Shown: positions 7,325-16,408 of the stretch, piece after piece
How positions within the stretch are numbered: the first letter of the stretch is position 1
How the letters are laid out: each line of letters starts with the position of its first letter
NCBI GenBank assembly: GCA_964342855.1
Contig: CAYFIB010000005.1
Location: 1 to 64,000, forward strand
Source of the DNA: JBCBJX01 sp964342855
GTDB taxonomy: Bacteria > Pseudomonadota > Alphaproteobacteria > Caulobacterales > Parvularculaceae
DNA: 64,000 bases
Direction of reading: 5' to 3'
Notes under the pieces: generated by a model
What the model saw: the letters and a program-made list of their open reading frames with translations, nothing else
The model's database searches: none
What the model was told of the DNA's origin: nothing
Translations under genes and position numbers: made by a program

Positions 7325-9175
7325 TTAAGCGCCCGCCTCCGGTTGCTCGGATTGCGCGTCCGGTTTCGGCTCTTTGCGCGTCGGCTCCGGGGCCGGCGTG
7401 TAAACCAGAGCGGTGTCGCCGACGCCCAGCTCGGTTTTGGATCCCTCGCCTTCGAACGCCAACTCGCCTGACTTTTTAACCACGCCGACCAGAAACGCGT
7501 CTTTCGGGAGCGATTTCCGGAACGCTTCGGCGCCGAACGCCTCTGAAAGCTTGGTTCTCTGGAAAACCCAGCCGTCATAGTGGCGGCGCATGAGATCGTC
7601 GTAGCCGAGCCCGGCGCGCACGAAAGAGCGCCCCTGCAGCGTGCGAGAGACCGCCCGGCGATCTTCATCGTCCGCCGCGCGGGAGGAGAGCTGGTAGACT
7701 TTCGCCCGCCCGAGCTCCGGCGCGAGGTCGGTTGCGACGAGGGCGTTGTGCGCCTCGTTCGCGCCGAGGGCGAGCACCACGCCATAGCGGTTGAACTCCA
7801 CATGGTGCTCGGTCGCCTCGGAGAGGATCTCACCATAATAGACCGGCACGTCCGCAAGGCGCGCCGCCCGCAGGCGCCGCCAGCTGGCGTCGGCGATCAG
7901 CACCGTCTCGCCCATCTCTTTCAGCTTTTTCGCGAGCGCCGCTGAGAACGGCGAGGCGCCGACGATGAGGACGCCTGGTCGGCCCTTGTGCGCGAGGCCG
8001 AGGGCTTTCGCGAGCGGCGCGATGGAGAAGCCGTGCAGAACCACCGTCGCGAAGACGATGGCGAAGGCGAGCGGCACCAGCAGTGCGCCGTCTTCATAGC
8101 CCGCCTCCACCAGCTTGCCGGCGAAGAATTCCGACACCGCGACGGCGACGATGCCGCGCGGGGCGATCCACGCCAGCAGCGCCCGCTCGTTCCAGCGCGC
8201 GTCCGAGGCGAACATGGAGATCAGGACCGCGACCGGCCGGACGATGAACAGCATCGCCCCAACGAAGGCCGCCGCGCGCCAGTCGAGCAGGCCGAGGGTG
8301 TCGCGCGAAAGGTTCGCCGTCAGCATGACGAAGACGCCCGAGACGAGGAGGATCGTCACCGTCTCCTTGAAGCGTCGGAGATCGGCGATGGAGGCGAGAC
8401 CGGCGTTGCCGAGGCGCACGCCCACGGCGGTGACGGCGATGAGCCCGCCCTCCTCCTGCAGTTGGTTCGCCGCCACGAAGATGGCGATGACCGCGGCGAG
8501 CAGGATCGGCGCCTTCAGATACTCCGGCGCGAGGCCGCGCTGGAAGAGCGCCGCGATCCCTGAGCCGAGAAACCAGCCCATGGCGACCGCGAGGGCCGAT
8601 CCGAGCACGAACGAGGCGACGAGTTCGCCCGTCGATCCGTGTCCGCCGCCGGCGGCGATGGCGAGTTCGAAGACGACCACCGCAAGGAGCGCGCCGACGG
8701 GATCATTGATGATCCCCTCCCATTTCAGGAGCGCGGACGGGCGCGCGTCCAGCTTGGACTGGCGCAGGAGCGGAATGATGACCGTCGGTCCCGTGACGAT
8801 CAGCAGCCCGGAAAAGAGCAGCCCGACCGTCGGCTCGAGCCCGGCGATATGGATCGCCGCGACCGCCCCGAGCGCCCAGGCGATGGGCACGCCCGGGAAG
8901 ACAAGGCGCAGAACCCCGCGGGAGACGCCGCGGATCTCAGCGAAGTTGAGCGACAGTCCGCCCTCGAACAGAATGACGGCGACAGCGAGCGAGATCGCAG
9001 GGCGGTAAAACTCCCCGAAGGTCGCTTCCGGCGTCAGCACCTGAAGGCCGGGTCCGGCGACGAGCCCCGCAGCGGACATGAGCACGATGCCCGGCAGATT
9101 GAACCGCCAGGCGAGCCACTGCGCGCCGACGCCGAGAACGCCGATCAAGGCTACGGAGAGAAGAATATCTGTCAT
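7325..9175 (-). CDS. cation:proton antiporter, CPA family, with TrkA-N domain
   Basis: The 616-residue protein has about 12-13 membrane helices over residues 1-390, starting MTDILLSVALIGVLG and including LKWEGIINDPVGALLAVVVFE, the conserved Asn-Asp ion site of electroneutral NhaP-like exchangers. It then has a cytosolic nucleotide-binding TrkA-N domain (GVLIVGASPFSAALAKKL) and a short TrkA-C-like end. It should exchange Na+ or K+ for protons, gated by nucleotide binding. The C-terminus is charged and proline-rich (EPTRKEPKPDAQSEQ). It stands apart from the kinase gene, with a 66-base gap. Confidence 0.85.
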   Translation of the reverse strand: MTDILLSVALIGVLGVGAQWLAWRFNLPGIVLMSAAGLVAGPGLQVLTPEATFGEFYRPAISLAVAVILFEGGLSLNFAEIRGVSRGVLRLVFPGVPIAWALGAVAAIHIAGLEPTVGLLFSGLLIVTGPTVIIPLLRQSKLDARPSALLKWEGIINDPVGALLAVVVFELAIAAGGGHGSTGELVASFVLGSALAVAMGWFLGSGIAALFQRGLAPEYLKAPILLAAVIAIFVAANQLQEEGGLIAVTAVGVRLGNAGLASIADLRRFKETVTILLVSGVFVMLTANLSRDTLGLLDWRAAAFVGAMLFIVRPVAVLISMFASDARWNERALLAWIAPRGIVAVAVSEFFAGKLVEAGYEDGALLVPLAFAIVFATVVLHGFSIAPLAKALGLAHKGRPGVLIVGASPFSAALAKKLKEMGETVLIADASWRRLRAARLADVPVYYGEILSEATEHHVEFNRYGVVLALGANEAHNALVATDLAPELGRAKVYQLSSRAADDEDRRAVSRTLQGRSFVRAGLGYDDLMRRHYDGWVFQRTKLSEAFGAEAFRKSLPKDAFLVGVVKKSGELAFEGEGSKTELGVGDTALVYTPAPEPTRKEPKPDAQSEQPEAGA

Positions 9176-9362
9176 TCGCCTTTATCTCAGCGATTCGCGG
9201 CCAGATCGGCCCATCTGCGCCGCGTGCCGCTACGGCCATTCGGCGCAAACTAGCTTATTCTCGGGATCAGGCGAGCCGAATGAGGAAAGTAGCGGCGAGG
9301 CAACATTTGGTTGACGCACATAACCCTTACTGGTGAAACGCCGAAAGAAACCGGGGGCTTTT

Positions 9363-10451
9363 ATGAGCGAGACTTCAATCAACACCGATTTGACCGTAGA
9401 AAATCGCTCCAGCCTCGGCGCGATGTTCTGGATCGGCTTTTACACGTTTCTGCTGAACATCGTCACTCTGACGCTTTTCCGGTTCTGGGGGCGCACCCAT
9501 TTTCGCCGGCGGCTTTGGGCCGACACGCATGTCGGCGGCGAACCGCTGGAGTACACGGGATCCGGCCTTGAGCTCTTTATCGGCTTCCTGATCGCGATGG
9601 TCGTTCTGTTCGTGCCCTATGTCGGCGCGATCGTCTCCGCTCAGTTCTTCCTTCCGCCCGTCGCCGCGGCGCTGATGATCACGGTTCTCTACATCGGTTT
9701 CTTCATCCTGATCGGCATCGCCCTGTTTCTTGCACGGCGATATCATCTCTCGCGCACGCGCTATCGGGGCATCCGGTTCGCGCAGACCGGCTCCGCCGTC
9801 GGCTATGGCTTTGCGACATTCGGGTACGGACTTCTGACGGCGATCACGCTGGGCTGGTTCGGACCGGCGATGCGCATCCGCCTTTCGCGCCGCATCTGGA
9901 ACGGCGCCTGGTTCGGCAGCGAACAGTTCGCCTTCGTCGACACTGAGGACGCGCTGAAAGAGCCTGTCTATCCGAGCTTCGCCGTCGCCTGGATCGGCGG
10001 CGTGATCGGCTATATCGCGTGGATCGCCGCGTTCGCCGGCCTCTCCGGCGGTTTCGAGGAACTCGCGACCGGCGCCCCGGACGTCAGATTCATTCTCATG
10101 CTTTATGCGACGCTGATTCCGTTCGGCCTGTTCATCGGCCTCATCGTCGCCTGGCACGAAACCGTCATGATCCGTCGGATCATCAAGAGCCTGCAGGTCG
10201 GCGGCGTGTCCTTCTCCTCGCGCCTTTCCACGTTCGACTTCATCGAACTGACGATCACCAACACGCTCCTGATCATCTTCACCCTCGGCGTCGGCGTCAT
10301 GCCGGCGCAGATGCGCCTCTGGAAACGGCTTGCGAACCGCATGTCGCTGTCCGGCGAGATTGATTTCGACGCGATCCGTCAGAGCGAGGAGAAAGCGCCG
10401 AGCACGGGCGAAGGCCTTGCGGACGGCCTCGATCTCGTTTCGAACTTCTGA
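9363..10451 (+). CDS. YjgN/DUF898 family integral membrane protein
   Basis: The product is about 362 residues with seven or more hydrophobic stretches. It contains DUF898-type blocks: ITLFRFWGRTHFRRRLWADT-like near residue 40, YHLSRTRYRGIRFAQTGSA near 140, and a near-repeat late in the protein (TLGVGVMPAQMRLWKRLANRMS), so the fold appears internally duplicated. The function is unknown. The frame is open from a GTG at 9333, but the ATG at 9363 follows a GGGGG ribosome site and fits the family start. Its stop overlaps the ATG of the M48 peptidase (TGATG), so the two are translationally coupled. Confidence 0.82.
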   Translation: MSETSINTDLTVENRSSLGAMFWIGFYTFLLNIVTLTLFRFWGRTHFRRRLWADTHVGGEPLEYTGSGLELFIGFLIAMVVLFVPYVGAIVSAQFFLPPVAAALMITVLYIGFFILIGIALFLARRYHLSRTRYRGIRFAQTGSAVGYGFATFGYGLLTAITLGWFGPAMRIRLSRRIWNGAWFGSEQFAFVDTEDALKEPVYPSFAVAWIGGVIGYIAWIAAFAGLSGGFEELATGAPDVRFILMLYATLIPFGLFIGLIVAWHETVMIRRIIKSLQVGGVSFSSRLSTFDFIELTITNTLLIIFTLGVGVMPAQMRLWKRLANRMSLSGEIDFDAIRQSEEKAPSTGEGLADGLDLVSNF

Positions 10452-11527
10452 TGTCCGCCGCCGGGCCGTTCGACGGACGCTACTTCGACGGCCTCAGCGC
10501 CGCGGCGCATGACGCGCAGTTCGTCGTCGATCGAACCGGCGTCGCAATCCGATTGGCGGAGCGGGAGCTTCACTGGAGCTTCCGGGGCCTCAGCTTTGAA
10601 CGCAGCGCCGACGGCGGCTACCGACTGACGCACAAAAGCGCGCCGGACGCCGTGCTCGTCGCGCCGCCCGTCTCCGTCCAGGCCTTCATCGATTTCGCGC
10701 CGAACCTATTTTCGAGCTCCGCCGCCCGGCGACGCTTCGTCATGCTCGCCGGATCGCTCGTCGCCCTCTCGGCGGCGCTCGCCGCCGGGCTGTTCATCGG
10801 CGTGCCCGCGGCCTCCGGCCCCCTCGCCCGCGCGACCGATCCGGACATCGAACGCCAGATCGGCGAGAACCTGTCGGCGCAGATCCAGCTCATCATGCGT
10901 CCGTGCAAGGACGATGACGCCGCGCGACTGATCGAAGACGCCGTCAACGTGATGGCGGAGCGCGCCGATGTCGGGTTTCCGATTTCTTTCACTTTCGTCG
11001 ACGCCGATCAGCCGAACGCCTTCGCCCTGCCGGGCGGTCATGTCTCGGCGACCGCCGGTCTTCTCCACGCCGTCGAAGACGATCAGGAAGCGTTCTTCGC
11101 CGTCCTCGCGCATGAGCTCGGCCATGTGCGCGAACGCCATGGCATGCAGGCGGTCTATCGCAACGCTGGTCTTGGCTTGCTTCTGGAGATCATCACCGGC
11201 GGCTCCGGCGTCGCTCAACAGGCCGTGCTCGTCAGCGGTCAGCTCAATCAGCTGCGTCACACGCGCGCGCACGAGCGGGACGCAGACGACGCGGCGTATC
11301 AGATCATGGAGTCCGCCAACCTTGATCCCGCCGCCCTCGCGCGAGCGTTCGACGCGATCCTTGAAGTGGCGGATGACGACGGGGATGATCTGCCAAGCTG
11401 GCTCAATTCACACCCCGACACCAAGGAACGCATCGCCGAAGCGCGTGAACGCGCCCGTCCATCGGGAAGCCTTCCGCTATCGGACGATGATTGGGGCCGC
11501 GTCCGCAAAGCGTGCGCCGCGGACTGA
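10451..11527 (+). CDS. M48-family metallopeptidase, membrane-anchored
   Basis: The 358-residue protein has a cytosolic N-terminal region of about 95 residues, a single membrane helix (FVMLAGSLVALSAALAAGLFIGV, about 97-119) and an M48 peptidase domain. The zinc site HELGH is at residues 221-225, with the downstream RAHERDADDAAY glutamate motif. M48 proteases of this kind (BepA/LoiP/Oma1-like) act on envelope or membrane proteins for quality control. Coupling to the DUF898 membrane protein by TGATG suggests a peptidase-membrane partner pair. The N-terminal region may be the partner-specific part. Confidence 0.87.
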   Translation: MSAAGPFDGRYFDGLSAAAHDAQFVVDRTGVAIRLAERELHWSFRGLSFERSADGGYRLTHKSAPDAVLVAPPVSVQAFIDFAPNLFSSSAARRRFVMLAGSLVALSAALAAGLFIGVPAASGPLARATDPDIERQIGENLSAQIQLIMRPCKDDDAARLIEDAVNVMAERADVGFPISFTFVDADQPNAFALPGGHVSATAGLLHAVEDDQEAFFAVLAHELGHVRERHGMQAVYRNAGLGLLLEIITGGSGVAQQAVLVSGQLNQLRHTRAHERDADDAAYQIMESANLDPAALARAFDAILEVADDDGDDLPSWLNSHPDTKERIAEARERARPSGSLPLSDDDWGRVRKACAAD

Positions 11528-11530
11528 CCC

Positions 11531-12307
11531 TTATTTGTTCTTGAAGCTCGGCTTCCGCTTCTCCACGAAGGCGGCCATGCCCTCTTTCTGATCTTCGGTG
11601 GCGAAGACCGAGTGGAAAAGCCGACGCTCGAAGCGCACGCCCTCGGCGAGCGAGACTTCATAGCCCCGGTCGACGGATTCTTTGGTCATCATCACCATCG
11701 GACGGGAGAACGAGGCGATCTTCTTCGCCGTCTCGATGGCGTCGGCGCGCAGATCGCCTTTCGGCACGATGCGGCTGACGAGCCCGCAGCGCTCGGCTTC
11801 CTCGGCGTCCATCATCCGGCCCGTGAGACACATTTCCATGGCCTTTGACTTGCCGACATAGCGCGCGAGGCGCTGGGTGCCGCCCGCGCCCGGCATGGCG
11901 CCGATGGTGATCTCCGGCTGGCCGAATTTGGCGTTGTCCGCGGCGATGATGAAATCGCACATCATGGCGAGTTCGCAGCCGCCGCCGAGGGCGTAGCCCG
12001 CGACCGCCGCGATCACCGGCTTGCGGCAGCGGGAGGCTTCCTCCCAGTTCGCGGTGATGAAGTCCTGCGTATAAGCCTCGATAAAGGTCTTGTCGGCCAT
12101 CTCCTTGATGTCCGCGCCGGCGGCGAAGGCTTTTTCCGAGCCGGTGATGACGATGCAGCCGATGGCGTCGTCCGCCTCAAAGGCCCGCAGCGCCGCCGTC
12201 AGCTCGTCCATGAGCTGCAGGTTGAAGGCGTTGAGGGCGTCGGGCCGGTCGAGGGTGACGATCCCCACCGCGCCGTCGGTTTCGGTCTTGATGCATTCGT
12301 AAGCCAT
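11531..12307 (-). CDS. enoyl-CoA hydratase (crotonase family)
   Basis: This 258-residue short-chain enoyl-CoA hydratase has the oxyanion-hole segments SEKAFAAGADIKEM and YALGGGCELAMMCD. Both catalytic glutamates are present, in GGGCELAM and GQPEITIGAMPGAGGTQRL. It hydrates 2-enoyl-CoA in fatty-acid or amino-acid degradation. The start was set at the ATG at 12307 (MAYECIKTE) behind a GGAG site; the 20 extra codons upstream are Pro/Arg-rich and unlike the family. It lies downstream of the citrate-synthase-like gene on the same strand with a 78-base gap. Confidence 0.9.
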   Translation of the reverse strand: MAYECIKTETDGAVGIVTLDRPDALNAFNLQLMDELTAALRAFEADDAIGCIVITGSEKAFAAGADIKEMADKTFIEAYTQDFITANWEEASRCRKPVIAAVAGYALGGGCELAMMCDFIIAADNAKFGQPEITIGAMPGAGGTQRLARYVGKSKAMEMCLTGRMMDAEEAERCGLVSRIVPKGDLRADAIETAKKIASFSRPMVMMTKESVDRGYEVSLAEGVRFERRLFHSVFATEDQKEGMAAFVEKRKPSFKNK

Positions 12308-12385
12308 GGGTTCAGGCTCCCCGGATTTCACGGGCGTGGGGGTGCGCCCTTTCGAGCGCGGATGCAACAGGGCGCGGGCGCGCCC

Positions 12386-13516
12386 TCACCGTTCCTTGAG
12401 GGCGGGAACCGCACGCGGCTCCAGCCCTGAATAGCTGGCGGCGAGGCCGATCGGCGCAGCTCCACCATGCTCTTCCATGATGTGCGCCGCCCATCCCGGC
12501 AGGCGCGCGAGGGCGAGCAGCGGACCGAAGGCAGGCGCGGGGACGCCGATGATCCGCCAGGCGACGGCGATCTGGAAATCAAGGGTCGGCGCGCGCCCGG
12601 TCTCAGCGGCCATGATCTCGGTCACGCGCGTCGCGATTTCGCGAACCGCGCGCGCCTCGTCGGTGTCCAACGCGCCGACCGCCACATCGATGACGTCGGA
12701 CATCGCGGCGACGCGGTCGGACGCGGGCGCGCCATGTGCGACTGCGAATCCGGCGACGGTCCTCCGATGATCAAGCCGCATTTTCAGCCAGTCGGCCACA
12801 TCTTCCGCCTGCGCTGCGTCGTCGAGCATCGCGCTAACCCGCTCCGCCCCGCCCGCTGCGAGCGGACCTTTCGCGGCGCCGAGCGCGGCGAGAAAAGCGG
12901 AATAGAAATCCGCGCCCGACGAGGCGACGACGCGCGCGGCGGCGGTCGGCGCGTCGAACGCCTGCTCCGCATAGAGCGTCAGCGTACGGTCGAAGGCACG
13001 GGCGACCTGCGGGGCCGGAACGGCGCCGAACATCATCGCCAGAAGATTTTCAGCGAACCCGATCGTGTTGTCGCCGAGAACCAGCGGCGCGTCCGAGCGT
13101 AGCCGATGGTCCGCGGCGATCGCCTGCGGCAGCTTGGCGAGCAGGCGGACGGTCTTGGTCGAGAGCCCGGTCGGCGTCGCGTCCGCGGCGGCGGGGTCCT
13201 CCTGCGCGAGGAAGGCGACCGAGGCCTTCAGCGTATCCATCGGGTGCGCCTTGCGGCTGAACTTGCGCATCGTCGCCAGGAGCGCGTCCGACAGTCCGCG
13301 TCGGGACTTTTCGAGAGCGAGGAACTCTTCCAGCTGACCCGGATCCGGCAGCTCGCCGAAGAGGAGGAGATAGGCGACTTCTTCGAAGCGGCAGATCTCC
13401 GCCAGTTCGACGGCGCGATATCCGCGATAGCGCGCGTCAGTCGTCGAAATGTCGGAAACGCCTGTCTCCACGCCGATGCGATCAGCGGTCGCAATGTCTG
13501 GCCGATGTCCGTCCAT
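12386..13516 (-). CDS. citrate synthase-like protein lacking the canonical catalytic histidines
   Basis: At 376 residues this has the usual length and clear family landmarks: GVSDISTTDARYRGYRAVEL at the start, then CRFEEVAYLLLFGELP, ARVVASSGADFYSAFLAALGAAKGPL and a late LARLPGWAAHIMEEHGG. The segment that normally reads GPLHGGANE is GPLAAGGAE here, so the first active-site His is gone. The GFGHRVY segment is replaced by GFAVAHGAPAS. The Asp region (TLDFQIAVAWRIIG) is kept. By sequence it is unlikely to be an ordinary citrate or 2-methylcitrate synthase. It may be a regulatory paralogue or subunit partner, or have another CoA-related role. Confidence 0.75.
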   Translation of the reverse strand: MDGHRPDIATADRIGVETGVSDISTTDARYRGYRAVELAEICRFEEVAYLLLFGELPDPGQLEEFLALEKSRRGLSDALLATMRKFSRKAHPMDTLKASVAFLAQEDPAAADATPTGLSTKTVRLLAKLPQAIAADHRLRSDAPLVLGDNTIGFAENLLAMMFGAVPAPQVARAFDRTLTLYAEQAFDAPTAAARVVASSGADFYSAFLAALGAAKGPLAAGGAERVSAMLDDAAQAEDVADWLKMRLDHRRTVAGFAVAHGAPASDRVAAMSDVIDVAVGALDTDEARAVREIATRVTEIMAAETGRAPTLDFQIAVAWRIIGVPAPAFGPLLALARLPGWAAHIMEEHGGAAPIGLAASYSGLEPRAVPALKER

Positions 13517-13540
13517 GGTCTCCCCCTTATTCGCGCGACC

Positions 13541-13828
13541 TCAGTCGCCGTCCCCGCCCGCGCCCGGATGTTGGTGCGAGGCCGGCGCGGTCGCTTCCTC
13601 CCGCTGCGGACGGGAGGCGCCCGCCGCGCCGACAGCAACGCCGGCGGCGAGGCCGAGCCCTGTCCCGATGGATATCCCGAGCGGAAGCCAAACGGCGATA
13701 TCGCCGGTGATCGCGCCGACCACGGCGCCGATCATTGTCCCAAAACCAGCACCTAGGGCGAGCCCCATGCCGACGCCGAGACTGAGCGCCTTTTCGGTCT
13801 TCTCATCGGATATCGGATCATCGGACAT
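13541..13828 (-). CDS. small glycine-zipper membrane protein
   Basis: This is a 95-residue protein with a charged N-terminus (MSDDPISDEKTEK), two Gly-rich hydrophobic segments (LSLGVGMGLALGAGFGTMIGA and ITGDIAVWLPLGISIGTGLG) and a hydrophilic His/Pro/Gly tail. GxxxG repeats suggest packed inner-membrane helices. The family is not recognised with certainty. It ends 24 bases before the citrate synthase-like start on the same strand, so the two may share a transcript. Confidence 0.6.
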   Translation of the reverse strand: MSDDPISDEKTEKALSLGVGMGLALGAGFGTMIGAVVGAITGDIAVWLPLGISIGTGLGLAAGVAVGAAGASRPQREEATAPASHQHPGAGGDGD

Positions 13829-13899
13829 TCAAGCACCTCTTCCGCTGCGGCCACTATCTCAGTCCGCGGCGGCGGCGCCAAATATCATCGACGCCGGGC

Positions 13900-14517
13900 T
13901 CAGCCGATGGGCGGCGCCGTTTCCTTGAACGACGCCCGTTCGGACATCGCCATCCACCACACCTTCAGCTTCGGCGTCGCGGCGAGCCAGTCGATATCGG
14001 CGAACCGGAACTGCGCGTAGCCGATCATGGCGCCGAGTGCGATCGCACCGATATCGGCGTCCTCGCCCAGCTCGGCGATGTTCTCTTCGAACCAGCCGAG
14101 GACCGCGTGCGCCTTGTCCATCTGGTCGACGCGCCATTCCGTCCAGCGGAAGGTCTCCGGTCGCAGGGCGCCTTCGTACATAGCGAGCACCAGCGCGTCG
14201 GTCGCGCCGGAGGCGACGGCGGCGCGGTTCAGCGCCTTGAAGCGCGCGGGGCCTGAAGCCGGGATAATCTTCCCGCCGCCCGCCCGCGCATCGAGATACT
14301 CGACGATGAGCGCGCTGTCGGTGAGGACGCCCGCGTCCTCGGTCGCGAGCGCCGGGACGCGGCGGACCGGGTTCACGTCCGCGCCGAAATCCGTGTTCGG
14401 CTGCGTCGGCTTCACGACGGTCGGAACGAACTCCACCTCCCCGTCGAGACCAAGTTCAAGCGCCGCAACGCGCGCCTTGCGCACGAATGGCGAGGTGAGA
14501 GAGCCGTAAAGCCGCAT
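13900..14517 (-). CDS. glutathione S-transferase family protein
   Basis: The 205-residue protein opens MRLYGSLTSPFVRKARVAAL, a thioredoxin-fold GST N-terminal domain with the Ser/Pro motif that positions glutathione. The conserved VRRVPALATEDAGVLTDSALIVEYLD block binds the gamma-glutamyl group. A helical C-terminal domain follows. It probably conjugates or reduces small electrophiles in the cytosol. Nineteen further codons are open upstream but overlap the divergent YbjN region, so the ATG at 14517 was chosen. Confidence 0.85.
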   Translation of the reverse strand: MRLYGSLTSPFVRKARVAALELGLDGEVEFVPTVVKPTQPNTDFGADVNPVRRVPALATEDAGVLTDSALIVEYLDARAGGGKIIPASGPARFKALNRAAVASGATDALVLAMYEGALRPETFRWTEWRVDQMDKAHAVLGWFEENIAELGEDADIGAIALGAMIGYAQFRFADIDWLAATPKLKVWWMAMSERASFKETAPPIG

Positions 14518-14632
14518 GGGTTTCTCCTGTCCGGGGCCGCCGCCGACAGATATGGGCGTTCGCGGCGCGATCAATCCAGCTTGCGCGCCGCGCGCCGCCC
14601 GCTACGCTGGCCCTCGAAAGGGGACACATCTC

Positions 14633-15319
14633 ATGTCGATCATCAAATCTCTCGCCGTCGCCGCGGCGACCGCCTTCCTCGCCGCGACGAGCGCCAGCGC
14701 GCAGGGCCTCCCGAACCCGAACGGCGTCGTGCCGAACGTGTCGTTCGTCGCGATCCAGCCGGTTCTCGACGATCTCGGCGCGACCTACACGCTGCAGAAA
14801 CGGGGCGACACGGACGTTCTGGTCGTGCAGGCCGGCAATCGCACCCTGCTCCTCCGCCAGAACGCTTGCAGCGGCTACGGCAACTGCGCCGGCCTCATCA
14901 TGGAAGCCGTCATCGGCGGCGGCGATCTGCCCCCGCCGCAGATGGTCAACTATTACAACCAGCTGAGCTACGTCTCCACGGCGGTGCTCTACAACAACGC
15001 TCTCGTGCTCGAGCGCTATCTGATCGCCGACTATGGAACGACGCGCGGCTCGCTCGCCGTCAACATCATGGCGTTCACGAACGGCATCAACGAATGGTTC
15101 CGCTTCAAGAACGGCGCCGCCGGTCAGGCCTCGACGATCGCGGAACAGCTGAACTCGACGGCGCTGGAAGGCCCTCTCCCATCCGGCATCGAAGGCCTCG
15201 CCGCCGTGCACGGACGTCCGGCGACGCGCCCGGCCGAGGTGGTCCGCGCCTCGCTGAGCGACGACTACCTCATCTTCGCCAACACGGACGTCAGCGACCA
15301 CGCGGTCGCGAACGACTAA
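14633..15319 (+). CDS. exported YbjN-domain protein
   Basis: The product is 228 residues. The signal peptide MSIIKSLAVAAATAFLAA ends in SASAQG, so the mature protein is periplasmic. The core, with FVAIQPVLDDLGATYTLQKRGDTDVLVV and a later VSTAVLYNNALVLERYLIADYGTT, matches the YbjN (bacterial sensory transduction regulator) fold, related to type III secretion chaperones. The role is unknown. A second, cytosolic YbjN protein is encoded at 36289-36789. The ATG at 14633 follows AAAGGGGA; the frame upstream runs into the GST start region and is not used. Confidence 0.75.
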   Translation: MSIIKSLAVAAATAFLAATSASAQGLPNPNGVVPNVSFVAIQPVLDDLGATYTLQKRGDTDVLVVQAGNRTLLLRQNACSGYGNCAGLIMEAVIGGGDLPPPQMVNYYNQLSYVSTAVLYNNALVLERYLIADYGTTRGSLAVNIMAFTNGINEWFRFKNGAAGQASTIAEQLNSTALEGPLPSGIEGLAAVHGRPATRPAEVVRASLSDDYLIFANTDVSDHAVAND

Positions 15320-15350
15320 GACGCATTTCTGAAGCGGGCTGCGGCCCGCT

Positions 15351-16391
15351 TCAGATCGCAAGCTCCCGCGCCGGGTCCGCGAACGGCTCGAAATAGGGCG
15401 CGACCGGTTTCGGCTCGCCCCAGTTCGGGGTGCGATCCTTATCGATGATCTGGGCCCGGACGCCTTCAAAGAAATCGCCGCCTTCCAGAATGCGCGAGGC
15501 GATGCGGAATTCGAGGCGCATGACGTCGTCGAAATCCAGTTTCGCGCCGCGCGTCATGTGCTCCCAGGTGATCGCCATGGACGTCGGCGACATGCGCCGG
15601 AGCGTCTCGATCAACTCCCCCGCGAAATCCGATTTCTCCGCCGAGAGCGCCGCGTAAAGCGCATCGAGGCTCTCCTTGCGGGTGAAGAGACGTTCGATGT
15701 CCGGCAGACGCGAAGCGAGCGGGCCGTCATCGGGCACGTCCGCATGTTCGCGCAGGAGCGCGCCGACGGTCTCGACGTCGACCTCCTCCATGGCGTAGAG
15801 CGCCTCCTCCAGCTTCGGATGATCCGTGCTCGGCACATAGTGCGTCGCGATGCGCGCTTCGAGGCAGTCCGCCGCTTTCGCCCGCGCGCCCGTCAGCGCG
15901 AAATAGAGGCCGATCCCGTTTTCAAGGCGTGGCAGGAAATACCCGCCGCCGACATCCGGGAAGAGGCCGATCCCCGTCTCCGGCATGGCGAAAAGCGTCC
16001 GGTCGCCCGCGACGCGGAAATTCCCGTGCACGGAAAGCCCGACGCCGCCGCCCATGGTGATCCCGTCGATGAGCGCCACATAAGGCTTCGGGAAATGCTT
16101 GATGCGGGCGTTCATGGTGTACTCGACGCGGAAGAACTCCGCCGCGGCGACCGGGTCCTCCTTCGCCGTATCATGCAGCCAGCGAATGTCGCCGCCGGCG
16201 CAGAACGCCTTTTCGCCCGCGCCCTTGATGAGGACGCCCTTCACCGCATCATCGGCGGCCCATTCGACGAGCTTCGCGTCGATGGCCGACGCCATGAGGC
16301 TCGTCAGAGCGTTCAGCGCCTGCGGACGGTTGAGCGTCGCAACGCCCCACGCGCCCTCGCGCGTAAACTGAATGTCTTCGGTGAGATGCAT
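15351..16391 (-). CDS. 3-hydroxyisobutyryl-CoA hydrolase-type enoyl-CoA hydratase/isomerase
   Basis: The 346-residue length and the blocks EKAFCAGGDIRWLHDTAKED, MGGGVGLSVHGNFRVAGD and TLFAMPETGIGLFPDVGGGYFLPRL are those of the HIBCH branch of the crotonase superfamily. This enzyme frees 3-hydroxyisobutyrate from CoA in valine breakdown. The acyl-CoA dehydrogenase upstream on the same strand (16526-17674) fits the isobutyryl-CoA step of the same pathway. The two are separated by a 108-bp inverted repeat. Some members of the family hydrate or isomerise other enoyl-CoAs, so the substrate is inferred. Confidence 0.85.
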   Translation of the reverse strand: MHLTEDIQFTREGAWGVATLNRPQALNALTSLMASAIDAKLVEWAADDAVKGVLIKGAGEKAFCAGGDIRWLHDTAKEDPVAAAEFFRVEYTMNARIKHFPKPYVALIDGITMGGGVGLSVHGNFRVAGDRTLFAMPETGIGLFPDVGGGYFLPRLENGIGLYFALTGARAKAADCLEARIATHYVPSTDHPKLEEALYAMEEVDVETVGALLREHADVPDDGPLASRLPDIERLFTRKESLDALYAALSAEKSDFAGELIETLRRMSPTSMAITWEHMTRGAKLDFDDVMRLEFRIASRILEGGDFFEGVRAQIIDKDRTPNWGEPKPVAPYFEPFADPARELAI

Positions 16392-16408
16392 GTCGTCCCC
16401 TCTCTACA

